A stretch of 64,000 nt of DNA from Anaerolineales bacterium UBA5195 (GCA_002412925.1 DHVZ01000046.1:1-64000); one strand, 5' to 3'; shown: positions 15,533 through 23,860, numbered from the stretch's first letter. Translations and numbers: made by a program. Notes: generated by a model from the letters alone, not told the origin.

Positions 15533-16798
15533 ATGCGCTTATTGGATCGAATCTCAAACGCTACAATTATTGTGTTTCTATTCCTGAGTCTCTCTTTCAG
15601 CGATGTCCATGTCACCGGCCTCCGTGACCGTGTTCACATCCTGGCAACTGATCATGCTTTCGATTTCAACACCTGGACAGCCAATGCGGCCTGGGTCAAG
15701 CTAACTCAAAGCGCGATTGCTGCCCCACGCTATTTCCAGCCGCGAGAACAACACCGCCTGGTGCGAGAATACCTGCAACTGGTGAATGATGTCCATAAAA
15801 CCCAAAACGATATCAACCTGCTCTACAGCAACCCTTCCATCCAGGACCCGGCGGCGGCTTCTGCAGCCTTGCGCGAAAAATTGGACAGTCTCACCCACCG
15901 GTTGAACGCGCTGGCCCCGTTTGCCGAGGCCAGCCTCGAAATGCAGGTCACTAACGTACTCTATGATGCCGGTCTCACCAGTGGCGGACAGCCCTTCCCC
16001 TGGGTGCTGTACCATACCACGCCCCTGCCCCAAAACCTGGTTATTTCCTCACGCGCAAAGATTCAACAGGAAACCAGTTACACCCTCCAACCGGATTTTA
16101 GCGTCGAGCAGGCCGTCAGCCTGGAAAAGACCATGGATACACGGCTAAATGTCTCTTCGCTGGTGGTTGAAATCGGAGGGTTGGCTGCCTATCCCACCAT
16201 GATCATGCGCACCAGCGCCCTGGATTGGCTCTCCAGCACCATTGCGCACGAATGGATTCATCTCTATCTCGGGCAGCGCCCGCTGGGAATGAACTATGAG
16301 ACCAGCCCCGAATTACGCACCATGAACGAGACAACCGCTTCCATCGCCGGGGGAGAGCTTGGAAAAACAGTTTTACAGCGCTACTACCCGGAATTACTTG
16401 CCCAGGAAGCGTCTCCCCTTCAGCTTGCGGCTCATTCGACAGACGGCTTTGGGCCCGAGAAGACGCCCCCACCCTTTGATTTTCGCGCCGAAATGCACAC
16501 CACCCGCATTCGCACCGATGAGTTGCTCGCCCAAGGTAAAATTGACGAAGCCGAAGCCTATATGGAAGGACGCCGCTTGCTTTTCTGGGAGAAAGGCTAC
16601 CCCATCCGCAAGCTGAACCAGGCTTATTTTGCCTTCCACGGCGCCTACGCCGACGTGCCCGGCGGCGCTGCTGGCCAGGACCCGGTTGGGCCAGCCGTCC
16701 GCGCCTTGCGCGCCCAAAGCGGTTCTATGCAAGAATTCCTGGAGCGGATCGCCCAAATGACCTCCTTCGCTGAATTGCAACAGGCTATTGGACAATAA
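15533..16798 (+). CDS. Secreted or membrane-anchored HExxH metallopeptidase candidate
   Basis: About 421 residues, with an N-terminal hydrophobic helix (ATIIVFLFLSLSF) acting as signal or anchor. A helical region rich in Gln/Leu follows to about residue 150. The zinc-binding HExxH motif is in SSTIAHEWIHLYLGQRP, near residue 240. About 25 residues later ELRTMNETTASIAGGELGK offers a Glu third ligand, the gluzincin pattern. No known peptidase family is recognised. It has its own leaderless promoter and is followed after 47 bp by the DsbA-cyclophilin gene, suggesting a shared role in extracytoplasmic protein quality control (inference). Confidence 0.7.
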   Translation: MRLLDRISNATIIVFLFLSLSFSDVHVTGLRDRVHILATDHAFDFNTWTANAAWVKLTQSAIAAPRYFQPREQHRLVREYLQLVNDVHKTQNDINLLYSNPSIQDPAAASAALREKLDSLTHRLNALAPFAEASLEMQVTNVLYDAGLTSGGQPFPWVLYHTTPLPQNLVISSRAKIQQETSYTLQPDFSVEQAVSLEKTMDTRLNVSSLVVEIGGLAAYPTMIMRTSALDWLSSTIAHEWIHLYLGQRPLGMNYETSPELRTMNETTASIAGGELGKTVLQRYYPELLAQEASPLQLAAHSTDGFGPEKTPPPFDFRAEMHTTRIRTDELLAQGKIDEAEAYMEGRRLLFWEKGYPIRKLNQAYFAFHGAYADVPGGAAGQDPVGPAVRALRAQSGSMQEFLERIAQMTSFAELQQAIGQ

Positions 16799-16845
16799 TG
16801 AAGAGCTGAATGCGAATCAGAATGTGTTGAGAGAAAGAATCCATC

Positions 16846-18078
16846 ATGAAGCCTTTCGTGCTGACCGCTCTTGTTTTCACCCTGCTCCTGACCTCCTGTA
16901 TGGACCCATCAGTTTCTTCCGCGAATCCCGGAACAGCGCAAGCCACAGGAAGCCCGGTTCCACAGGCCAGCCTCGAAAACTGCGTCGACGCGCGCCTGCC
17001 AACACCGGATGCAAATGGACCATCGCTGTTCCCGCCGGTCAGCGAAAAGGATCACGTTCTGGGAAGGCCAGACGCCTATGTCACGGTCCTGGTTTACAGC
17101 GACTTCCAATGTCTCGGTTGCGCAAAGCTGGCCAGCCTGTTGAATTCCCTGCAAGGGAAATATTCCCAGGATGTGCGCGTGGTCTTCAGGCACTTCCCGT
17201 TGATCAGTAAAAACGATAAGGCGGCGCTTTCTGCCCAGGCGGCTGAAGCCGCCGGTTTGCAGGGAAAATTTTGGGAAATGCACGATTTTTTGTTCACCAA
17301 CCAGGCCAAATGGCAGGCCAAAAACCCCGCTGAATTCCAGGCCTGGCTGGTTGACCAGTCAGGCGCACTCGGGCTGGACCAAGTCCGCTTCGAGACCGAC
17401 CTATCCAGCCCGGAAATCGCGGCCTTCGCCCAGCAAGCCTGGGAAAACGGCCTGAAAATCGGCCTGCCAGGCGCTCCGGTTATCCTGGTCAATGACGAAA
17501 TCATCAAATGGCAGCCTACCCTGCTCGAAGGCCTGGAAAGCATCCTCCTGCTGGCCCGGCTGCCTAAAAAACAATTCAACGCCTGCCCGCCGATTGTGAT
17601 CGACCACTCGAAGCGCTACGACGCCAGGCTGAAAACCACCAGGGGAGAAGTGATCATCCGGCTGTTTACGGATAAAGCGCCCAACACGGTGAATAACTTC
17701 GTCTTTTTAGCGCAAAAAGGCTGGTACGAGAACGTCCCCTTCCACCGGGTTGTGCCCGGCTTTGTGGCGCGCACCGGCGACCCGACAGGCACCGGTCTGG
17801 GCGGCCCCGGTTACTTTATCCCAAACGAGACCAGCGGCGGCCTGCGTTTCGACCGCGCCGGAATGGTCGGCATGGTAAATTCCGGGCCGGATACCAATGG
17901 CAGCCAGTTCTTTATCACCCTGGGGCCCGCCCCGCAGTTAAACAATGACTATACAATCTTTGGGCAGGTTCTCAGCGGCATGGAGGTGCTCTCCCTGCTC
18001 ACCCCGCGCGACCCCACAACGGGCGAGTCGCTGCCTGAGCCAGACCTGCTGATCAGCGTCACGATCGAGGGAAAATGA
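16846..18078 (+). CDS. Lipoprotein fusing a DsbA-like thioredoxin domain to a cyclophilin PPIase
   Basis: 410 residues. The signal peptide ends in a lipobox (LLLTSC). Residues ~60-240 are a DsbA/Thioredoxin_4-type oxidoreductase with active site CLGC (YSDFQCLGCAKLASLL) and the cis-Pro loop GLPGAPVILV. Residues ~250-405 are a complete cyclophilin: FHRVVPGFVARTGDPTGTGL carries the catalytic Arg, and GMVGMVNSGPDTNGSQFFIT the Gln and Phe. One protein would combine disulfide chemistry with prolyl isomerisation on the outer face of the membrane. The last codon overlaps the start of the PrsW gene (ATGA), so the two are coupled. Both domains look catalytically intact. Confidence 0.9.
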   Translation: MKPFVLTALVFTLLLTSCMDPSVSSANPGTAQATGSPVPQASLENCVDARLPTPDANGPSLFPPVSEKDHVLGRPDAYVTVLVYSDFQCLGCAKLASLLNSLQGKYSQDVRVVFRHFPLISKNDKAALSAQAAEAAGLQGKFWEMHDFLFTNQAKWQAKNPAEFQAWLVDQSGALGLDQVRFETDLSSPEIAAFAQQAWENGLKIGLPGAPVILVNDEIIKWQPTLLEGLESILLLARLPKKQFNACPPIVIDHSKRYDARLKTTRGEVIIRLFTDKAPNTVNNFVFLAQKGWYENVPFHRVVPGFVARTGDPTGTGLGGPGYFIPNETSGGLRFDRAGMVGMVNSGPDTNGSQFFITLGPAPQLNNDYTIFGQVLSGMEVLSLLTPRDPTTGESLPEPDLLISVTIEGK

Positions 18079-19307
18079 ACCAAACCGCAAATGAAAATCA
18101 ATCGGCCAACTGGCCGGCTCTCCTGATTGGGTTGTTCCTCGCCACAGGCGCGGTCTTCATGCTCATGGCCGCCATGCTGCTGGTCATCATCGGGCTGGTA
18201 TCGGGGTCAGAGTTAAGAAATGCCGAACCATTGAGCATGTACCTGCTGGCGACAGGCGCCCTTCTGATCGGATTGATGCTCCTGCCCGGCATCTACTTCA
18301 ATGGCCGCAGGTTTTTCGGCCTCCCCGACCTGGCTTTGCGCCTGCCGCGTCTCAACGACTGGCTGCTCATTCCAATCCTCGTGGGCGCCTGGATCATGAC
18401 CCTGGCGCTGGGACACCTGGCGGCCAGTCAGACAACCTTGTCGACGCTGATCCTGCCGATTGCCAACGTTTTTGCCGTCTGCCTGCCCATCCTGCTCTAC
18501 CTCCGGCTCAGCCTGCGCGGACTGGATTTCCCAACAGCGCGGCGCGGCTGGAGCATCTGGGGGACGAGTATGCTCATCACACCCAGCCTGGCCCTGTTCT
18601 TCGAGGCCATCGTTGCCGGAATCATTATTTTGCTGCTCTACCTTTATGCCAGAACCATTCCGGGGTTGATGGAAACTTTCAGCACGCTGACTGCCAGCCT
18701 GACGGCCGGGAACGCCAGCGAAGCCGAAATAACGCGGGTGACCGCCAGCCTGCTCTTTGCCCCCGGCGTATCCGTTGCCGCCTTGAGTGTTTTTTCAATT
18801 GCGATCCCCTTGATCGAGGAAACCTTCAAACTGACGGCCATGTGGTTCTATCTCGGGCGCATCCACCGTCCGGCAGATGGATTTGTCTTGGGAGTACTTT
18901 GCGGGGCCGCTTTTGCGCTGGCCGAAAACATCGGCTTTACCAGCGCTGGCAGCGCTGATTGGGCCGCCAGCATCGCGGCGCGCACCACCACGGCCCTGCC
19001 GCATATTTTCAACAGCGGGCTGCTCGGTTGGGCGCTGGTTTCAGCCTGGAGGGAACACCGCTTTGGGCGGCTTTTGGCTGCGTTTTTCGCCGTCGTTCTG
19101 GTGCATGGCGCGTGGAATGCCATCAGCCTGGGGTTGGCGATGAGCGGCTTTGCCGAATACGTGGCTGAAGTCCCGGCCATTTTACAAAGCAATGCCCCCT
19201 GGCTGGCTGCCTGGGGCTTGATGGTGATTGGAACCTTGACCGGGCTGATCTACTGCAACAGCCAGATGCGCAAACCATCCGAGGATCCCCCAGAATCGTC
19301 GGAGTAA
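18075..19307 (+). CDS. PrsW-like intramembrane protease
   Basis: 410 residues with about ten hydrophobic segments. The C-terminal half carries the PrsW signature in order: IPLIEETFKLTAMWFYLGR (EExxK), GAAFALAENIGFTSA, ALPHIFNSGLLGWALV and LVHGAWNAISL. PrsW proteins cleave membrane anti-sigma factors in Bacillus. No sigma/anti-sigma pair is visible here, so the substrate is unknown. It overlaps the DsbA-cyclophilin gene by 4 bp, implying joint expression and a link to envelope stress. Confidence 0.9.
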   Translation: MNQTANENQSANWPALLIGLFLATGAVFMLMAAMLLVIIGLVSGSELRNAEPLSMYLLATGALLIGLMLLPGIYFNGRRFFGLPDLALRLPRLNDWLLIPILVGAWIMTLALGHLAASQTTLSTLILPIANVFAVCLPILLYLRLSLRGLDFPTARRGWSIWGTSMLITPSLALFFEAIVAGIIILLLYLYARTIPGLMETFSTLTASLTAGNASEAEITRVTASLLFAPGVSVAALSVFSIAIPLIEETFKLTAMWFYLGRIHRPADGFVLGVLCGAAFALAENIGFTSAGSADWAASIAARTTTALPHIFNSGLLGWALVSAWREHRFGRLLAAFFAVVLVHGAWNAISLGLAMSGFAEYVAEVPAILQSNAPWLAAWGLMVIGTLTGLIYCNSQMRKPSEDPPESSE

Positions 19308-19391
19308 GAACCCGCATTTAGGGCGCGAAAAGCCCCAATGCGCTTACCCCGCCCCCTATCCAAAGCCGAATAATCGCCTGGAAAGGTAGGG

Positions 19392-19397
19392 TATAAT
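19392..19397 (+). promoter_or_regulatory. Candidate -10 box of the DUF368 gene
   Basis: TATAAT lies 51 nt before the ATG in the gap after the PrsW gene. The -35 region is poor. Confidence 0.4.
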
Positions 19398-19448
19398 CTG
19401 CCCCTGCTACCTTCCAATTCGGCACTTTGGGAATCCCCGGGATAGGAA

Positions 19449-20375
19449 ATGAATAAAACTGTTATGAACAATCCAACCAACCCTGGCTGGCGCGAACACG
19501 CCGGTATTTTCCTGCGCGGCTTCCTGATGGGCACCGCAGATATCATTCCCGGTGTTTCGGGCGGCACCATGGCCTTTATTCTGGGGATCTACGAGAGGCT
19601 GATCGATGCCATCCGCGCCGTTGTCCCTTTCCTGCGCAACCTGCTCTTCCTGCGCTGGCGGGAGGCTTTCGAACAATTTCCCTGGCGCTTCTTGCTGGCG
19701 CTGGGACTTGGGATTGGCACAGCGATTTTAAGCCTGGCAAAATTCTTACACTGGGCGCTGGACCAATACCCGACGTTTGTTTATTCAGTCTTTTTCGGGT
19801 TAATCGTCGCATCCATTTTGATTGTTCGGAATCGCGTCAGCAAGTGGAATCTGCCTGCACTGCTGACCGCCCTGTTTTTTTCGATTGGCTCTTTTTTCCT
19901 GGTCGGGATGCGGCCCGCCCAGACACCCGAGGCCTTGTGGTTCATCTTCCTAAGTGGGATGATTGCCATCTGCGCCATGATTTTGCCGGGGATTTCGGGC
20001 GCGTTCATCCTGGTCTTGCTGGGCAAATACCAGTACATTCTCGGCGCGCTCATCCATCTGGAGCTTGTCACTGTGCTGGTTTTCATGCTTGGCGCGGCAG
20101 TCGGGATTGTCTCTTTCGCCAACATCCTGCACTGGCTCCTGGACCACTACCATGACTTAACCATTGCCGCGCTGGTGGGCTTCATGCTCGGCTCACTGCG
20201 TGAACTCTGGCCCTGGAAACAGGCCTCGTTGGGCATCGACGGTGTCGTTGCGAGCGGCAACGTTTTCCCCGGCGCGTTTACAGGCGAGGTCGCCTTGGCG
20301 CTGGGGCTAATGGCGCTCGGATTTATCGCGGTCATCCTGATTGAATTCATGGCGGAACGCCGCAAGCAAGCCTGA
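19449..20375 (+). CDS. DUF368 (PopT family) undecaprenyl-phosphate translocase candidate
   Basis: 308 residues, about eight transmembrane helices, with the family signature GFLMGTADIIPGVSGGTMAF near the N-terminus and its inverted counterpart MIAICAMILPGISGAFILVL in the middle. DUF368 proteins (PopT) have been shown in other bacteria to recycle undecaprenyl phosphate across the membrane. A DedA gene follows 164 bp downstream. The stop codon lies inside a short sequence (GCCTGAGCCTGCCGAAAGAC) that resembles the dispersed repeat found at 35.65 and 42.12 kb. Confidence 0.85.
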   Translation: MNKTVMNNPTNPGWREHAGIFLRGFLMGTADIIPGVSGGTMAFILGIYERLIDAIRAVVPFLRNLLFLRWREAFEQFPWRFLLALGLGIGTAILSLAKFLHWALDQYPTFVYSVFFGLIVASILIVRNRVSKWNLPALLTALFFSIGSFFLVGMRPAQTPEALWFIFLSGMIAICAMILPGISGAFILVLLGKYQYILGALIHLELVTVLVFMLGAAVGIVSFANILHWLLDHYHDLTIAALVGFMLGSLRELWPWKQASLGIDGVVASGNVFPGAFTGEVALALGLMALGFIAVILIEFMAERRKQA

Positions 20376-20539
20376 GCCTGCCGAAAGACAGAAACGCCCG
20401 GCACAGACAGGCTCTCTCAACAACCCACACATCTTTCGAAGCTGGTGATCTGAAAAGTTGGCCCTTTTGGAATCCCCCTCGTAAGCCTATCGGGGCAGGT
20501 GGGAAAATTCTGGAGGCTAAAAAGTTTTCTGGAGGAAAA

Positions 20540-21202
20540 ATGGAACTGCTTAAAAACCTGATCGATATTTTTCTGCACTTGGACAAATACCTGGCCGAGA
20601 TTATCCGGCAGTATGGCGTGCTGACGAACCTGATTTTATTTGCGGTGATTTTCTGTGAAACAGGATTGGTGGTGACCCCCTTCCTGCCCGGCGATTCGCT
20701 CATCTTCGCCGCCGGGACTTTTGCCGCCATCCCTGAAAGCGGCCTCAATTTCTGGCTGCTTTTCGTTCTATTGGTGGTTGCAGCGGTCGGCGGGGATGCT
20801 GTCAATTATTGGATCGGTCACAAAATCGGCCCGCGCGCCTACACCGGCGAAGTCAAGCTGATCAAGAAAGAATACATCGACCGCACCCACGCCTTTTTCG
20901 AAAAACACGGCGGAAAGACCATCTTCCTGGCGCGTTTTGTGCCCATCGTGCGTACCTTTGCGCCCTTTGTGGCCGGGGTTGGAGAGATGTCTTACGGCTA
21001 CTTCTTGCGCTACAACCTGATTGGCGGCGTGGTCTGGGTGGCAATCTTCCTTGGGCTGGGGTACTTCTTCGGAAACATCCCCTTCGTCCGCGCAAATTTT
21101 GAATTCGTGATCATCGCCATCATCCTGATTTCCGTCCTGCCGATGGTTTTCGAATGGCTCAAAGCCCGCCGGGAACAAAAACAAGCTGCGCTGGCTGAAT
21201 AA
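20540..21202 (+). CDS. DedA (UptA-type/VTT) family membrane protein
   Basis: 220 residues with the DedA hallmark segments: FCETGLVVTPFLPGDSLIFA (the E...PGD pattern), DAVNYWIGHKIG, and FLARFVPIVRTFAPFVAG (F-x-R-x-x-P-x-x-R). DedA members include UptA, an undecaprenyl-phosphate flippase. GGAGGAAAA precedes the ATG. A strong terminator follows. Together with the DUF368 gene just upstream it suggests a local lipid-carrier recycling unit. Confidence 0.9.
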   Translation: MELLKNLIDIFLHLDKYLAEIIRQYGVLTNLILFAVIFCETGLVVTPFLPGDSLIFAAGTFAAIPESGLNFWLLFVLLVVAAVGGDAVNYWIGHKIGPRAYTGEVKLIKKEYIDRTHAFFEKHGGKTIFLARFVPIVRTFAPFVAGVGEMSYGYFLRYNLIGGVVWVAIFLGLGYFFGNIPFVRANFEFVIIAIILISVLPMVFEWLKARREQKQAALAE

Positions 21203-21220
21203 AACCGCTCTTTCGCGCTC

Positions 21221-21257
21221 AAAGACCTCGTCTCACCGGGACGAGGTCTTTGTTTTT
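21221..21257 (+). terminator. Terminator after the DedA gene
   Basis: A 12-bp perfect hairpin (AAAGACCTCGTC / GACGAGGTCTTT, 7-nt loop) followed by GTTTTT. Confidence 0.9.
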
Positions 21258-21309
21258 CCATCTGTGAGCGTGGCACACTCTTCGCCAATTTATGGTATTA
21301 TCAGCCCGT

Positions 21310-21329
21310 TAGACCGACTGGTCAGTCTA
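21310..21329. promoter_or_regulatory. TetR-type operator just before the TetR gene
   Basis: TAGACCGACTGGTCAGTCTA has paired half-sites (TAGAC.GAC / GTC.GTCTA), as in many TetR operators. It ends 6 nt before the ATG and follows a TATTAT -10-like box, so the repressor probably controls itself. Confidence 0.7.
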
Positions 21330-21335
21330 TAGCCT

Positions 21336-21923
21336 ATGCCCAACGAACCCATCGACACCCGTGCCAAAATCCTCGAAGCCGCCGTGCAGGTCTTCGCCCA
21401 AAAAGGCTACCATGAGACGCGCATGGACGATATCGTCAACGAATCGAAGACCTCCAAGGGGTCGCTTTACTTCTACTTCCCCAGCAAGCAGGATATCTTT
21501 TTCGGCCTGATCGAGACCTTTACCGGGCTGCTCGAAAGCCGCTTGAAGGAAGCCATCGCCGCCGAGCAGCATGGCAGCGAACAGGTCGATTCGGCCCTGA
21601 CCGCCAGCCTGCGCCTGTTCAGCCAATATCGCACCCTGGCAAAAATCGTCCTGGTGCAGGCGGTCGGATTGGGCGCGGCCTTCGAGGAGCGCCGCCGGAC
21701 GATCAATGACCGTTTCGCCGCCATCATCCAGGCCCGCATCGAAAAAGGAATTCAGGATGGCAGCCTGCCTAAACAAAACGCCGATCTGGCCGCCCGCGCC
21801 TGGGTCGGGGCGCTGAACGAAATTGTCATTTACTGGATTTACACCGGCACACCCGATCTGGAAACCGCCATCCCGGAGATCAAGGCCTTTTTGCTGAGGT
21901 CGATTGGGGTGGGGAATAAATAA
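21336..21923 (+). CDS. TetR family transcriptional regulator
   Basis: 195 residues. The N-terminal HTH (ILEAAVQVFAQKGYHETRMD, then SKGSLYFYFPSKQDIFFGLI) is canonical TetR. The C-terminal ligand domain ends near RSIGVGNK. No Shine-Dalgarno sequence is visible; a palindromic operator abuts the start. The next gene is an ABC binding protein on the same strand, so the regulator may also control that importer. The ligand is unknown. Confidence 0.92.
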   Translation: MPNEPIDTRAKILEAAVQVFAQKGYHETRMDDIVNESKTSKGSLYFYFPSKQDIFFGLIETFTGLLESRLKEAIAAEQHGSEQVDSALTASLRLFSQYRTLAKIVLVQAVGLGAAFEERRRTINDRFAAIIQARIEKGIQDGSLPKQNADLAARAWVGALNEIVIYWIYTGTPDLETAIPEIKAFLLRSIGVGNK

Positions 21924-21930
21924 TAAGCGC

Positions 21931-21955
21931 AGGGGCGACCCAATGGGTCGCCCCT
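21931..21955. repeat. GGGGCGACCCA inverted repeat, short copy
   Basis: AGGGGCGACCCA and TGGGTCGCCCCT are exact complements around one base. The same core flanks the gap between the binding-protein and ATPase genes (22947-22995), and a relative forms the L25 terminator at 39299. It probably ends the TetR transcript, although no T-run follows. Confidence 0.8.
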
Positions 21956-21986
21956 ATGCAAGAAAATTCAAGGAGAGAATTTCAGA

Positions 21987-22943
21987 ATGAAACGTTTGCT
22001 CGTTGCAATAACCCTGCTCGGCCTCGTTTTGAGCGCCTGCGGCCCGGCTGCCGCCCCTGCCCCGGCGGCGGAAACCGTCACCTTGAAACTGGCCGTCATC
22101 CCGGTCATCGACACGCTGCCGATGTTCGTGGCCGAGGCCGAGAACCTGTACACCAAACACGGCGTCAACGTGGAACTGATCCCGGTCGCCTCCGCCCCGG
22201 AACGTGACCAGCTCCTGCAGGCCGGTCAGGCAGATGGGACGCTGAACGAAATCCTGTCGGTGATGTTCTTTAACAAGGAAAAAATCCAGATGCAGGCCGT
22301 GCGCTATGGTCACATGGCCGCCCCAGGCTCCGGCCATTTTTTCATCCTGGCTTCAGGCCAAAGCGGCATCACGGACGCGAACGGACTGAAAGGCGTCGAA
22401 ATTGGCATCTCGCAGGGGACGATCATCGAATACGTCACCGACCGGCTGCTCGAAGCGCAGGGTCTGACCAGCGCGGAGATCAAGTACCTGGCCGTGCCCA
22501 AAATCCCCGACCGGATGTCGCTGCTGGCTTCGGGCGAACTCAAGGCCGGCGTGATGCCCGACCCGCTGGCGGCGCTGGCCGTTCAGCAAGGTTCCAAAAT
22601 CATCCTGGATGACACCTCCAACCCGAAACTGGGCGCGAGCGTGATTTCCTTCCGCCAGGAAGTGATCGACCAGCACCCGGAGGCGCTCAAGGCCTTTTTG
22701 GCGGCGATCGAGGAGGCGGTGACGCTGATCAACGGGAACCCGTCGAAGTACAGCGGCCTGTTGGCAGAGAAAAAGATCGTCCCCCAGCCGCTGATCAGTT
22801 CCTACGTCATCCCCAAATTCCCGACCCAGGGCGTGCCATCCGAGGCCGAATGGAACGATGTGCTGGCCTGGGCCAGGGCCAAAAACTTGCTGAAGGTGGA
22901 TGTGGCCTACAAAGAGTCGGTCAATTCGACCTTTCTGCCGTAA
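21987..22943 (+). CDS. ABC transporter substrate-binding lipoprotein, NMT1/SsuA-like
   Basis: 318 residues. A signal peptide ends in a lipobox (LGLVLSACG). The fold is the type II periplasmic-binding pattern of the nitrate/sulfonate/taurine/thiamine-precursor group (KLAVIPVIDTLPMFVAEAEN, then GVEIGISQGTIIEYVTDRLL). GGAGAG lies before the ATG. It is followed by an ATPase and, after an inserted gene, a permease of the same system. The substrate cannot be assigned from sequence; sulfonate-like or pyrimidine-precursor ligands are candidates. Confidence 0.85.
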   Translation: MKRLLVAITLLGLVLSACGPAAAPAPAAETVTLKLAVIPVIDTLPMFVAEAENLYTKHGVNVELIPVASAPERDQLLQAGQADGTLNEILSVMFFNKEKIQMQAVRYGHMAAPGSGHFFILASGQSGITDANGLKGVEIGISQGTIIEYVTDRLLEAQGLTSAEIKYLAVPKIPDRMSLLASGELKAGVMPDPLAALAVQQGSKIILDDTSNPKLGASVISFRQEVIDQHPEALKAFLAAIEEAVTLINGNPSKYSGLLAEKKIVPQPLISSYVIPKFPTQGVPSEAEWNDVLAWARAKNLLKVDVAYKESVNSTFLP

Positions 22944-22946
22944 AAT

Positions 22947-22995
22947 TGTAGGGGCGACCCAACATCGTCCCTTTGTGGGATGGGTCGCCCCTACA
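22947..22995. repeat. GGGGCGACCCA inverted repeat, long copy
   Basis: TGTAGGGGCGACCCA and its exact complement flank 19 nt. It fills the whole gap between the binding-protein stop and the ATPase start, so the ATPase start sits directly on the repeat edge. Confidence 0.85.
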
Positions 22996-22997
22996 CC

Positions 22998-23834
22998 ATG
23001 ATGATTAACATCGAAGCGCTGACTTTCCATTACAAATCCACGCCTGTCTTTGAGAATTTCAACTGGCAGGCGCAGCGCGGTGATTCCTGGGCGGTGCTGG
23101 GGCCTTCGGGCTGCGGGAAAAGCACCCTGCTGGCGCTGCTGGCCGGGCTGCGTCACCCTGCTGCCGGGAGGGTGCAGATCAACAGCGAGGCGCTGACCCG
23201 CCCGAGGCCGCATACCGGGCTGATCTTGCAAGATTACGGCTTGCTGCCCTGGGCCACGGTCCGTCAGAATGCCGGCCTGGGGCTGGTGGTGCGCGGCTTT
23301 TACGGGGCGGATGGGGTGCATGCGCCTTTGGAGCTTCACCACAAAGCCACGGAGACACAAACTTCTTTTAATTCAAAGCTTAGTGCCTTAGTGGCTTCGT
23401 GGTTAAATCAAAACCAATCTCCCGTAAGTGTAGATTTCTGGCTGGAGCGGCTCGGCCTGGATTCGGTGGCCAACAAATACCCCTCCCAGCTTTCGGGCGG
23501 CCAGCGCCAGCGGACAGCCATCGCGCGGACCCTGGCCCTGGGGCCTGACCTGCTGCTGATGGACGAACCCTTCTCCTCGCTGGATGCCCCAACCCGCGAA
23601 TCCCTGCAAAGCCTGACGCTCGAACTGGCCACCGAACAGGGGCTAACCCTGGTGCTGGTGACGCATTCGATCGAGGAGGCCGCCCTGCTCGGACGCAAAA
23701 TCCTGCTACTGAATGAGCCGCCCAACCGCGAGGCAAATGTTATCGAAAACCCCGGCGCGGGGAGACCTGGGTATCGGGAGAGCACGGAGTATGCAGGGTT
23801 GTGTCGGGAGTTGAGAGAGAAAATGCAACGGTAG
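22998..23834 (+). CDS. ABC transporter ATP-binding protein, SsuB/TauB-like, with a repeat-derived insertion
   Basis: About 278 residues with Walker A (GPSGCGKSTLLALLAG), Q-loop (LILQDYGLLPW), signature (LSGGQRQRTAIARTL), Walker B (LLLMDEPFSSLD) and the switch His (LVTHSIEEA), so it is an intact importer ATPase. Between the helical-domain segment GLGLVVRGF and WLERLGLDSVANKYPSQLSG there are about 30 extra residues (including HHKATETQTSFNSKLSALVA). They are encoded by a dispersed inverted repeat inserted in frame. The start is one of two tandem ATGs (22998 or 23001) at the edge of another repeat. Its 3' end contains a 48-bp segment duplicated 1.4 kb downstream. Confidence 0.88.
   Translation: MMINIEALTFHYKSTPVFENFNWQAQRGDSWAVLGPSGCGKSTLLALLAGLRHPAAGRVQINSEALTRPRPHTGLILQDYGLLPWATVRQNAGLGLVVRGFYGADGVHAPLELHHKATETQTSFNSKLSALVASWLNQNQSPVSVDFWLERLGLDSVANKYPSQLSGGQRQRTAIARTLALGPDLLLMDEPFSSLDAPTRESLQSLTLELATEQGLTLVLVTHSIEEAALLGRKILLLNEPPNREANVIENPGAGRPGYRESTEYAGLCRELREKMQR
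23337..23408. repeat. ACCACAAAGCCAC-type inverted repeat inside the ATPase gene
   Basis: The left arm (CACCACAAAGCCACGGAGAC) and right arm (CTTAGTGCCTTAGTGGCTTC GTGGTT) are imperfect complements, the pattern of a common intergenic repeat. A related copy lies at 25222-25289. Here it is translated in frame without a stop codon. Confidence 0.75.
23715..23762 (+). repeat. 48-bp direct repeat, copy 1 (in the ATPase 3' end)
   Basis: Starts GAGCCGCCCAACCGCGAGGC and ends in CCCCGGCGCGGGG. It matches 25106-25153 with one or two mismatches. It encodes EPPNREANVIENPGAG. Beyond it the two loci still align as protein but much less as DNA. Confidence 0.85.
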
Positions 23835-23860
23835 GATCTGTAATCGATTTCTATACCCTT

